DNA of 64,000 bases from Aestuariibacter sp. Lineage in GTDB: Bacteria > Pseudomonadota > Gammaproteobacteria > Enterobacterales > Alteromonadaceae. The position numbers were made by a program, and so were the translations under genes. The notes beneath the pieces are model-generated. The model was not told where the DNA came from. It made no database searches and worked only from the letters and a program-made list of their open reading frames with translations. The stretch spans positions 1 to 64,000 of the forward strand of contig CP051238.1 of the NCBI GenBank assembly GCA_017794925.1. Direction: 5' to 3'. Shown in pieces: positions 25,790 to 33,235 of this stretch (positions are counted from its first letter, which is position 1; every line of letters starts with the position of its first letter).

Positions 25790-26814
25790 ACAGAGGACGA
25801 TTGATAGTCGTTAGCCCGTTGTGCGGTTTCTTTCATTGCTGCTAAGGCGTTCGTGAGAAGCTGGGGATCAGGCTGTTTGCCAGTGCCATTTTGACTCAGG
25901 TAACGACGCCATACCCGTCCGCCAGGTTGGCCCTGGAATAATCCGAGCATATGACGCACTGCGTGCCAGGGCTTAAAGTACGGGGCATCCTGACGGTCAA
26001 TATACGTCTGCATTGCCGCAACAATCTCTTCGCGGGTCAATCCTGGCGTATCGTCCTGATAATAACGCTTGTCTACCTCTGCCAAGATATAGGGGTTGGC
26101 ATAGACTTCACGACCAATCATGACGCCATCGACATGCTGCAAATGCTCGTCAGTTTGTGCCAGCGTTGTGACTCCGCCGTTAATGTCGATGGTGAGTTCC
26201 GGACGAGCCAGTTTGAGCTGATACACACGCGGGTAGTTTAGCGGAGGAATGTCGCGATTCTCTTTGGGACTTAAACCCTGTAACCAGGCTTTTCGCGCGT
26301 GCACAATAAACGTATCGCAACCAGCATTGGCAACCACATCAATAAAGCGACTGAAGTCTTCGTATTCATCCATGTCGTCAATACCTATACGGCACTTAAC
26401 CGTAACCGGAATATCCACTTCCTTTTGCATGGCACTAACACAGTCAGCAACCACCTCCGGTTGGGCCATTAAACACGCACCAAAGCTGCCATTTTTAACG
26501 CGATCTGACGGGCAACCTACGTTGATATTCACTTCGTCATAGCCGTAAGCCTGCGCTTTCTCTGCACAGCGGGCCATGTCATCCGGGTTACTGCCGCCCA
26601 ATTGCACGGCGACAGGGTGTTCTTCGTTGTTAAAGCCGAGATAATCGCCTTTACCAAAGATAATGGCACCGGTTGTCACCATTTCAGTGTAAAGCAGTGT
26701 GTGACGAGATATTAATCGCAGAAAATAGCGGCAATGGCGGTCAGTCCAATCCAGCATGGGAGCGACAGAGAGTTTGCGGTTTAAGGAAGGTTTCGACTTA
26801 TTCAATGTAACCAA
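25783..26814 (-). CDS. dusA: tRNA-dihydrouridine(20/20a) synthase DusA
   Basis: An FMN enzyme that reduces uridines 20/20a in the tRNA D-loop. The signature SVAPMLDWTDRHCRYF is at about 16-31, NVGCPSDRVKNGSFGACLM (catalytic Cys) at about 98-116, and HARKAWLQGLSPKENRDIPP at about 172-191. About 343 aa if the TTG at 26814 is the start. No in-frame ATG exists before Met20 and a stop lies only six codons upstream of that TTG, so the start must be TTG (26814 or 26805) or another rare codon, with no ribosome site seen. An integrase stub lies just upstream; the first 15 codons may have been supplied by the inserted element. Confidence 0.93.
   Translation of the reverse strand: MVTLNKSKPSLNRKLSVAPMLDWTDRHCRYFLRLISRHTLLYTEMVTTGAIIFGKGDYLGFNNEEHPVAVQLGGSNPDDMARCAEKAQAYGYDEVNINVGCPSDRVKNGSFGACLMAQPEVVADCVSAMQKEVDIPVTVKCRIGIDDMDEYEDFSRFIDVVANAGCDTFIVHARKAWLQGLSPKENRDIPPLNYPRVYQLKLARPELTIDINGGVTTLAQTDEHLQHVDGVMIGREVYANPYILAEVDKRYYQDDTPGLTREEIVAAMQTYIDRQDAPYFKPWHAVRHMLGLFQGQPGGRVWRRYLSQNGTGKQPDPQLLTNALAAMKETAQRANDYQSSSVG
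26749..26769 (+). repeat. Putative attL within dusA
   Basis: The core AGCATGGGAGCGACAGA (26753-26769) encodes the SVAPML region of dusA on the minus strand. Its partner is at 29142-29162. Confidence 0.6.
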
Positions 26815-26952
26815 CTGATTTATAGTGATTTAGCATTTAAAAATCGAAAGCTGACATGTAATAGCTATCGATTAATACAGTGTTTTTTTGTCCTATTTTG
26901 ACCATTCGATGGATCAGAAATGTCACTAAAATGGATCAAAAATAGGATCGAG

Positions 26953-27030
26953 ATGGCTAATTATACGATAACCAAACGTGAAAATAAAAAGGGGCTGGTT
27001 TATCTGGTTCGTGTTCAGCAGATGTCATAG
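26953..27030 (+). pseudogene. Truncated integrase N-terminus
   Basis: A 25-codon frame beginning MANYTITKRENKKGLVYLVR and closed by TAG. The pattern matches the start of phage-type tyrosine integrases (arm-binding domain, with a basic turn followed by a YLVRV strand). The rest of the integrase is gone. Its place, divergent from and next to the dusA 5' end, is where dusA-type integrases sit. Confidence 0.5.
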
Positions 27031-27071
27031 AAAGAAAGCATTATTCATTTTTATATCACGTTCAAAATAAA

Positions 27072-27161
27072 TGAACAAAAATAAAAAATGAACAAAATCT
27101 TGCCATTTTGTTCAACTTGCTGCAATGTTCAATATTAGTGAACAGATATAAAAAATGAACA
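27072..27161. promoter_or_regulatory. Operator array upstream of abiEi
   Basis: Six TGAACA half-sites occur in 90 bp: plus strand at 27072, 27089, 27139 and 27156, minus strand (TGTTCA) at 27109 and 27126. Within each same-strand pair the spacing is exactly 17 bp. One perfect inverted repeat is TGAACAAAAT (27089-27098) with ATTTTGTTCA (27105-27114). AbiEi antitoxins are known to repress their own operon through inverted repeats, so this is the likely site. Confidence 0.6.
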
Positions 27162-27162
27162 T

Positions 27163-28194
27163 ATGGACACTCTATTAGCTGAAGCAGCCGAACTATTAGC
27201 AGTAACAACACACTTAAACGTCACCCAAACGCATAATATTGGAGGTAATACGCAAGAAGCCAGCGGGCATTTAACTATTACCTACGGACTACAAAAATTT
27301 ACTTGGGGCGTTGAAACAAAAAAAAGACTTACACGTCAAATACTGGCAAAGCTCACCCAATTTAAAACGGTATTAAACGATGAAAAAGTTCTCATCATCG
27401 CTCCCTACATTAATGAGAATCTTGCGGAGCTTTGTCGGGAAATGCAGATAGATTACTTAGATCTTGTGGGAAACGCTCACCTTAACCATCCACCGATTTA
27501 TATAGATATTCGGGGCCGTAAACCACCTCCTGAGCATCAGATACAACTAACCCGGCAGCTAACAGGTAAAGCGTTCCAGCCTAAAGGGATGAAACTGGTG
27601 ATGATGCTGTTGTTAAGACCAGAACTCGTCAACCAGCCAATGCGCGTGCTCGCTGACGAGGCAGAAATTGCATTAGGCACCGTAAAGCAAGTCCTGGATG
27701 ATCTCAAACAACTTACCTTTATTGTCGATAAAGGAAAAAAAGGGTATGCCATCAATGAGAGAGACCAACTCCTTACGCGATGGCTGGATGCTTACCCTCA
27801 CAACATGGAGGCAAAGCTGAAACAGACTCTCTATGTCGCCCAGGATTTAACAGAAATCCGTAAAACCCCACTTGAACCATACGGCGCACTTTGGGGCGGT
27901 GAGGTCGCAGCAGACGCTTATACTTATTACCTCAAACCGAAAACCTATCAAATTTACGCAGATGCCGAGGCGCATAAAACACTGTTAAAAAAATTCAGAC
28001 TACGTCGGCTACATGCCAATGAAACAAACGTTACCCCAATCAGGGTTGTAGAGCCGCCTGTAGCAATTGAGAAAATTAAAGGTAAGTTACCAGGCTATGC
28101 TACGCCCTTACTTGTCTATGCAGAATTGCTCAACAGCGACGACCCTCGTAACCTGCAAACCGCGAAAAGGATTTACAATGACTATCTCGCTTGA
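27163..28194 (+). CDS. abiEi: AbiEi-family antitoxin/transcriptional regulator (type IV TA)
   Basis: A 343-aa protein. A central winged-helix-like region (about 145-195, with KLVMMLLLRPELVNQPMRVL and IALGTVKQVLDDL) would bind DNA, and the C-terminal part, with PLEPYGALWGGEVAADAYT, resembles AbiEi/COG4861-type antitoxins. In characterised AbiE systems AbiEi represses its operon through the N-terminal helix-turn-helix and neutralises AbiEii indirectly through the C-terminal domain; this protein is longer than the classical one. It overlaps the toxin gene by 17 bp. No ribosome site precedes the ATG, which suggests a short-leader or leaderless mRNA. Confidence 0.78.
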   Translation: MDTLLAEAAELLAVTTHLNVTQTHNIGGNTQEASGHLTITYGLQKFTWGVETKKRLTRQILAKLTQFKTVLNDEKVLIIAPYINENLAELCREMQIDYLDLVGNAHLNHPPIYIDIRGRKPPPEHQIQLTRQLTGKAFQPKGMKLVMMLLLRPELVNQPMRVLADEAEIALGTVKQVLDDLKQLTFIVDKGKKGYAINERDQLLTRWLDAYPHNMEAKLKQTLYVAQDLTEIRKTPLEPYGALWGGEVAADAYTYYLKPKTYQIYADAEAHKTLLKKFRLRRLHANETNVTPIRVVEPPVAIEKIKGKLPGYATPLLVYAELLNSDDPRNLQTAKRIYNDYLA

Positions 28195-29038
28195 TGTCAG
28201 CAACAAACTACCAAATGGACTGGTTGAGGTTTACAGCCAAATTCAGCGTGCAGCCTCTGCCTTAGACATACCACTACTAATCGTTGGTGCTACGGCAAGG
28301 GATATCATTTTAGTTCATGGTTACAACGCTGCGATTGAACGAGGGACGCGGGATGTGGATTTCGGCCTGGAAGTGCCGAGTTGGGAACATTACCAAAAAA
28401 TGCGAGATGCCCTGATCCAATCAGGATATACGGCACACGCCAAGAAAACACATCAACTCAATACCACTGACCGTGACGGCTTACCTTGGGAAATCGACCT
28501 TATTCCATTTGGGGGCGTCAGTGACACCGAGGGCCAGATCACCTGGCCGCCAGAACATGCTTTTCAAATGAGTGTGCTTGGCTTTGATGAAGTATATAAA
28601 CATGCCTGGGACGCACTCCTAAACAAAGAGCCTGCACTTCATGTAAAAGTAGCCTCTCCGGCTGGTATCCTGTTACTAAAACTCGTTGCCTGGACGGGAC
28701 GAGGTCGCGAGTACCAGGGAAAGGACGCTATCGATATTTATTACGTTATAAAACACTACAGTAAAATTCCCGACGTATTTGAAGCCCTTTATGAGTGCGA
28801 TTACATGGAATTACAGGATTATGACGATATGAAAGCCAGTGCAATGATGCTCGCTGATGAGGTCGCGGCTATGGCACACGGCGATACCTTAAACTATCTC
28901 CGTCAGACACTGCTCAACAACGAACGAGTATTGGAACGTCTCAAGACTGATATCACTAAATTCACCCGTGCAGGGTTCGAGGAAGCTGAAATCCTGATTG
29001 ACATAATCAAAGAACGATTAAATGTAGAAAAAAACTAA
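28178..29038 (+). CDS. abiEii: AbiEii-family nucleotidyltransferase toxin
   Basis: A 286-aa protein. The nucleotidyltransferase motif is VGATARDIIL (about 30-39) followed by RGTRDVDFGL (about 52-61) with the paired Asp residues, and a third acidic residue in WEIDLIPFGG (about 103-112). In AbiE systems this enzyme family acts as the toxin, modifying RNA substrates such as tRNA, and can abort phage infection. The start at 28178 was chosen over an upstream in-frame ATG because AAAGGA lies six bases before it. Overlap with the antitoxin gene implies coupled translation. Confidence 0.8.
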   Translation: MTISLDVSNKLPNGLVEVYSQIQRAASALDIPLLIVGATARDIILVHGYNAAIERGTRDVDFGLEVPSWEHYQKMRDALIQSGYTAHAKKTHQLNTTDRDGLPWEIDLIPFGGVSDTEGQITWPPEHAFQMSVLGFDEVYKHAWDALLNKEPALHVKVASPAGILLLKLVAWTGRGREYQGKDAIDIYYVIKHYSKIPDVFEALYECDYMELQDYDDMKASAMMLADEVAAMAHGDTLNYLRQTLLNNERVLERLKTDITKFTRAGFEEAEILIDIIKERLNVEKN

Positions 29039-29141
29039 CGTGGGTTTCCGATGTTTTCCGTCGATTTCATTAGACTAAAGCACTGTCACTTTTCGTTGAG
29101 CTCATCCTATAAATCAACGCTATTGTAAGTTAGCCATGACT

Positions 29142-29162
29142 ATCGAGCATGGACGCGACAGA
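29142..29162 (+). repeat. Putative attR (copy of the dusA target)
   Basis: The core AGCATGGACGCGACAGA (29146-29162) matches the dusA copy at 15 of 17 positions in the same orientation. On the minus strand the flanking frame reads ...INRCISVASMLDS, which may be the displaced original dusA N-terminus. Confidence 0.55.
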
Positions 29163-29442
29163 AATACACCGATTAATGGCTTGCCTGTCGATATTTTCCT
29201 TACTGTACTTTACTTCAAACACTGTGTTTATCTCTCACATTCCTCTTAAACTAAGTACTACCCGCACCGCATCACCTGATTTATTGAAAGCGAGAGTAAA
29301 ATCAGCACCTCACACATGTAAATTTTATGTTATTCGATACCACTTTATCTTTTTCTTGTTTTACAGGCTGATAACATTGCCCAAGGCGTTGCATCCCTGC
29401 ATTATGCCAAGCTGTCATCAGTAAACATTCAGGGAGCGTGTT
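29163..29442. other. Intergenic stretch between the island and the GH43 gene
   Basis: Apart from the possible relic of the original dusA 5' end on the minus strand (about 29163-29230) I see no gene. An open plus-strand frame of 91 codons (29149-29424) lacks a ribosome site and any recognisable features. Promoter elements for the GH43 gene presumably lie here. Confidence 0.4.
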
Positions 29443-30546
29443 GTGACGTTTCAACATTCTTATAAAATGACTTTTTCTGCTGTGGTATCGGCCCTGCTAT
29501 TGAGTGCATGTGGACCAGCCAAGCAAGCAGACACCGCTGCTAATAGCGCTGCGCCAGCCAGTAAAGAGAAGAGCGGTTTAGCCGAACCTTTGGTAGAACA
29601 TATCTACACTGCCGACCCTTCAGCGCACGTATTCGAAGGTCGTTTGTACATTTACCCTTCACACGATGTTGAAGCGGGTATTCCGGAGAACGATAACGGC
29701 GATCACTTTGACATGCGTGATTACCACGTTCTGTCTATGGACGAAGTGGGTGGCGAAGTTACCGATCACGGTGTTGCCATTTCAGTTAAAGATATTCCGT
29801 GGGCAGGCCGCCAATTGTGGGCTCCCGACGCAGCGTACAAAGACGGTACCTATTACCTGTATTTCCCCCTGAAAGACAAACAGGATGTCTTTCACATTGG
29901 CGCCGCTACCAGCGACAAGCCAGGCGGCCCATTTACTCCTCAGCCTGAACCTATTGAAGGTAGCTTCAGCATGGACCCTACCGTATTTGAAGATGATGAC
30001 GGTAGCTACTACATGTATTTCGGCGGTATTTGGGGAGGTCAGTTACAGCGCTACGAAGGCGGCACGTATAACCCGGAAGATGTTTACCCGGCTGACGATG
30101 CGCCTGCAGTAAAACCGCGTATCGCTAAAATGGCCGACGATATGTTGTCGTTCGCGGAATCGCCAAAGGAAGTAGAAATTCTGGATACAGACGGCTCGCC
30201 TATTTTACAGGGTGACAACGACCGACGTTTCTTTGAAGCCGCTTGGGTGCATAAATATCAGGGTAAATACTATTTTTCATACAGTACAGGCGACACCCAT
30301 AAAATCGTATATGCCACCGGTGATAACCCTTATGGTCCGTTTACTTACCAGGGCGTTATTTTAAAACCGGTTCTGGGTTGGACAAACCACCACTCTATCG
30401 CCAAGTTTAAAGGCAAGTGGTACCTGTTCTATCACGACAGCTCGCTTTCAGGCGGCAAAACCCACTTACGCAGCGTGAAAATGACTGAACTAACTTACAA
30501 TCCGGATGGCACTATCGTGACCATCGATCCTTACCTGGAGCCATAA
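29443..30546 (+). CDS. Glycoside hydrolase family 43 lipoprotein
   Basis: A 367-aa protein with a lipoprotein signal (lipobox LLLSACG, Cys near residue 23) and a five-bladed propeller GH43 domain (about 48-362). The catalytic Asp is in the TADPSAHVFEGRLY block, the pKa-modulating Asp in SMDPTVFEDDDGSYYMYFGG, and the general-acid Glu in FFEAAWVHKYQGKYYFSYS. Family members cleave beta-xylosides or alpha-arabinofuranosides. GTG at 29443 was chosen because GGGAG lies six bases upstream. It is co-transcribed with a sugar porter 2 bp downstream, so released sugar is imported directly. Confidence 0.9.
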   Translation: MTFQHSYKMTFSAVVSALLLSACGPAKQADTAANSAAPASKEKSGLAEPLVEHIYTADPSAHVFEGRLYIYPSHDVEAGIPENDNGDHFDMRDYHVLSMDEVGGEVTDHGVAISVKDIPWAGRQLWAPDAAYKDGTYYLYFPLKDKQDVFHIGAATSDKPGGPFTPQPEPIEGSFSMDPTVFEDDDGSYYMYFGGIWGGQLQRYEGGTYNPEDVYPADDAPAVKPRIAKMADDMLSFAESPKEVEILDTDGSPILQGDNDRRFFEAAWVHKYQGKYYFSYSTGDTHKIVYATGDNPYGPFTYQGVILKPVLGWTNHHSIAKFKGKWYLFYHDSSLSGGKTHLRSVKMTELTYNPDGTIVTIDPYLEP

Positions 30547-30548
30547 TC

Positions 30549-31976
30549 ATGTTGGAAAGCACTATGGATTCGACCGATTCAACCACCAGCACCGATAACC
30601 TGGGTTTTGTGGTCTTCATTAGTATTGTTGCGACCATCGGCGGTTTTTTGTTTGGCTTTGATAGTGGCGTAATTAACGGCACGGTCGACGGCCTGCAAAA
30701 AGCATTTAATTCGGCAAGTGCCGGTACGGGTTTCAATGTATCCAGTATGTTGCTGGGTTGTGCGGTAGGCGCGTTCTTTGCCGGTCGCTTTGCCGACAAA
30801 TACGGACGTCGCACGCTGTTAATTGTAGCCGCTGTATTATTTATTGTGAGTGCCTGGGGTTCTGGTATTGCAACCTCATCCTTTGAATTTGTTATATACC
30901 GCGTACTTGGTGGCCTGGCCGTGGGTGCTGCATCAGTAATGGCGCCGGCCTACATTTCCGAAGTCTCGCCAGCCCGTTATCGCGGTATGCTTACCAGCAT
31001 TCAACAGATCGCAATCATCAGTGGCTTGTTCGCCGCCTTTTTAAGCAACTACTTGCTGGCGGGTGAAGCGGCTGGCTCAACCAACACGCTGTGGATGAAT
31101 TATGAAGCCTGGCGCTGGATGTTTTGGATTGAGCTTGTCCCGGCATTCTTGTTTTTCTTTATGTTGTGGTTCATCCCTGAAAGCCCGCGCTTTCTGGTAT
31201 CCAGTGGTGCAACAGATAAAGCCACGCAGGTATTGACTAAACTGCAGGGCAGCGAGGCTGCCACACTGAAACTGGCGGAAATAAAGCAGTCTCTGGCTAG
31301 CGACCACCAACCGCGTTTGTCAGACTTAAAAGAAAAGGCAACGGGTAAAGTCCGTCCGATTGTATGGGTAGGTATTGGCCTCGCCGCGTTCCAACAATTA
31401 GTGGGGATTAACGTGGTGTTTTACTATGGTGCGGTACTCTGGCAGGCAGTGGGCTTTTCTGAATCTGACGCTCTGCTTATCAATGTGCTGAGTGGTGCAA
31501 TTAGTATTGCAGCCTGCGTTATCACCTTGCTTGTCATCGATAAAATTGGCCGTAAACCACTGCTCAAATGGGGCTCTGTCGGTATGGCAATTACCTTGTC
31601 GGTGATGGTCATTGCATTCCTGAATGCCAGCCAGTCAACTGACGGCAAACTCATGCTAGGCGACTGGGGCACCACAGCACTGGTAGCAGCCAATATGTAC
31701 GTGTTCTTCTTTAACCTGTCCTGGGGACCTGTGATGTGGGTAATGCTGGGTGAGATGTTCCCGAATCAGATCCGGGGTTCAGGCCTGGCAGTCAGTGGAC
31801 TGGTGCAATGGGGCTCAAACTTTGTGATCACCATTACTTTCCCAATGCTGTTAGCAGGTATTGGCTTGGCGGGTGCTTACGGTTTCTATGCATTGTTCGC
31901 ACTGCTATCCGTTTTCTTCGTGTTGAAGTTAGTTAACGAAACCAAAGGCAAAGAATTGGAGCATATGGAAGGTTAA
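30549..31976 (+). CDS. Sugar:H+ symporter (MFS sugar porter family), probably xylose or arabinose
   Basis: A 475-aa inner-membrane transporter with about 12 transmembrane helices. Sugar-porter signatures are GRFADKYGRRT (about 78-88), PESPRFLVSSG (about 209-219), QLVGINVVFYYG (about 282-293) and the GPVMWVMLGEMFPNQIRG block. GGAG in the last codons of the GH43 gene is eight bases before the ATG, indicating translational coupling. The substrate is inferred from the partner GH43 and the nearby xylose genes; XylE/GlcP-like. Confidence 0.9.
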   Translation: MLESTMDSTDSTTSTDNLGFVVFISIVATIGGFLFGFDSGVINGTVDGLQKAFNSASAGTGFNVSSMLLGCAVGAFFAGRFADKYGRRTLLIVAAVLFIVSAWGSGIATSSFEFVIYRVLGGLAVGAASVMAPAYISEVSPARYRGMLTSIQQIAIISGLFAAFLSNYLLAGEAAGSTNTLWMNYEAWRWMFWIELVPAFLFFFMLWFIPESPRFLVSSGATDKATQVLTKLQGSEAATLKLAEIKQSLASDHQPRLSDLKEKATGKVRPIVWVGIGLAAFQQLVGINVVFYYGAVLWQAVGFSESDALLINVLSGAISIAACVITLLVIDKIGRKPLLKWGSVGMAITLSVMVIAFLNASQSTDGKLMLGDWGTTALVAANMYVFFFNLSWGPVMWVMLGEMFPNQIRGSGLAVSGLVQWGSNFVITITFPMLLAGIGLAGAYGFYALFALLSVFFVLKLVNETKGKELEHMEG

Positions 31977-31992
31977 CGACTCTCCTTTTTCC

Positions 31993-32033
31993 AAAGCCCG
32001 GCCATGATTTGACCCCATGCGCCGGGCTTTTTT
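31993..32033 (+). terminator. Terminator of the GH43-porter operon
   Basis: A 10-bp stem (31993-32002 with 32021-32030) with an 18-nt loop is followed by T residues. Confidence 0.85.
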
Positions 32034-32052
32034 ATTTTCACATTCCGCCCGA

Positions 32053-33045
32053 CTATAACGTTTCTATGTCATTACCGTATTGCAGGCCCAGTGTGTTGCG
32101 AATGCTATCCAGTGTATCCATAACGCCTATACTATCCGCGTGAGACATGCATTTATCGCTGCTCTCCTGCTCAGCAATCAGTTGCATGGTTGCTTCTAAT
32201 TGATATTCGAATCCGTTTGCTCGATGGGTAAACGGTTGTGTATCAATACACTCATCATCCACAAACAAGTTGCAGGTATTGCCTTCCCAAAATGGCCCGG
32301 GCAAATGAATGTATCCCTTGCTGCCGTGAATAGTCATGACGTTGCTGCACTGGGCATTAATGGTACTGACAAACTGGCTCACCGCACCAGATGCATATTG
32401 CATGGTCACGAATGTATTGTGATCCACGGGTGCGCCTGCGGGTGTGGTTATAGCACTCACCTGAACAGGGTTTTCCTCCAACAGGTACTGACTGATACTG
32501 ACGCTGTATACCCCGAGGTCCAGCAAACTGCCACCCGCCAAAGCGGGATTGAGTAATCGGTGCGTAGCGTCGCCACTGAATTCAAAGCCAATTTGCGAGG
32601 TAATGTATTGCAACTGGCCGATTCGCCCCTGTTGAATCCACGTTTTCACCGTCGCGAAACAAGGCATAAAGCGGCTCCATAACGCTTCCTGGAACACGCA
32701 TTTATTATGTTCTGATAACGCCACGAGCTCTCGGGTTTGGGATGCATTAACCGTAAGCGGTTTCTCCAGCAATAAGTGCTTGCCGGCAGCAAGTACCCGT
32801 CGCGCCACCGGATAATGATGGCTATGCGGTGTGGCGATATACACCACATCAACCATGGGGTCGTCCACCAGCGCCTGATAACTGCTGTGCAGCACACTTG
32901 CGCCATTCTTGTCGGCAAAAGCCTTACCTCGCTCGGTATTTCTGCTAGCCACCGCGTACAGCTCACCTTGCGGTAAGACCTTTAACGCATCGGCAAATGT
33001 TTGGGCAATATTACCCGGGCCTATAACGCCCCAACGGCATGTCAT
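32053..33045 (-). CDS. Gfo/Idh/MocA-family NAD(P) oxidoreductase
   Basis: A 330-aa dehydrogenase with an N-terminal Rossmann fold (WGVIGPGNIAQTFADAL, about 5-21), the conserved LLLEKPLTVNA (catalytic Lys in EKP, about 91-101) and a C-terminal alpha/beta substrate domain containing GGSLLDLGVYSV. The closest familiar group is the dihydrodiol/xylose dehydrogenase-like branch, which oxidises cyclic sugars or diols. AGGA precedes the ATG. It sits opposite the GH2 gene in a sugar cluster, which supports a sugar substrate without naming it. Confidence 0.87.
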   Translation of the reverse strand: MTCRWGVIGPGNIAQTFADALKVLPQGELYAVASRNTERGKAFADKNGASVLHSSYQALVDDPMVDVVYIATPHSHHYPVARRVLAAGKHLLLEKPLTVNASQTRELVALSEHNKCVFQEALWSRFMPCFATVKTWIQQGRIGQLQYITSQIGFEFSGDATHRLLNPALAGGSLLDLGVYSVSISQYLLEENPVQVSAITTPAGAPVDHNTFVTMQYASGAVSQFVSTINAQCSNVMTIHGSKGYIHLPGPFWEGNTCNLFVDDECIDTQPFTHRANGFEYQLEATMQLIAEQESSDKCMSHADSIGVMDTLDSIRNTLGLQYGNDIETL

Positions 33046-33235
33046 GTTGAATTTCCTGTTCTGTTTACACCCACTAAAACACCAAGCTTACCTTGCCTTT
33101 TCCCGGGAATGAAAAAGGTGAGTTTCAGAAATTTCGTATCGCATTTACTTAATCTGCGATTGCCTTTTATATGTATTCCATGCCTGTATATTGGCAACAA
33201 CTACGTGTATTACAAATGATAACAAGGAACAAGGC

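Larger units (their letters stand above)
26749..29162 (+). mobile_element. Decayed integrative element at dusA
   Basis: The element runs from a 21-bp sequence inside dusA (26749-26769) to an imperfect direct copy at 29142-29162 (18 of 21 identical). It contains the 5' end of dusA, an integrase stub, and the AbiEi/AbiEii pair. dusA is an established target of tyrosine-recombinase prophages and islands that enter near its 5' end and re-supply it. The element here is about 2.4 kb and cannot move on its own. Boundaries are inferred from the repeats. Confidence 0.65.

Noticed and set aside
27163..29038. Novel two-gene restriction or defence system
   Set aside because: The nucleotidyltransferase motif and the DNA-binding partner fit the known AbiE type IV toxin-antitoxin family.
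29149..29424. 91-aa ORF before the GH43 lipoprotein gene
   Set aside because: No ribosome site or family resemblance; it starts inside the putative att repeat.
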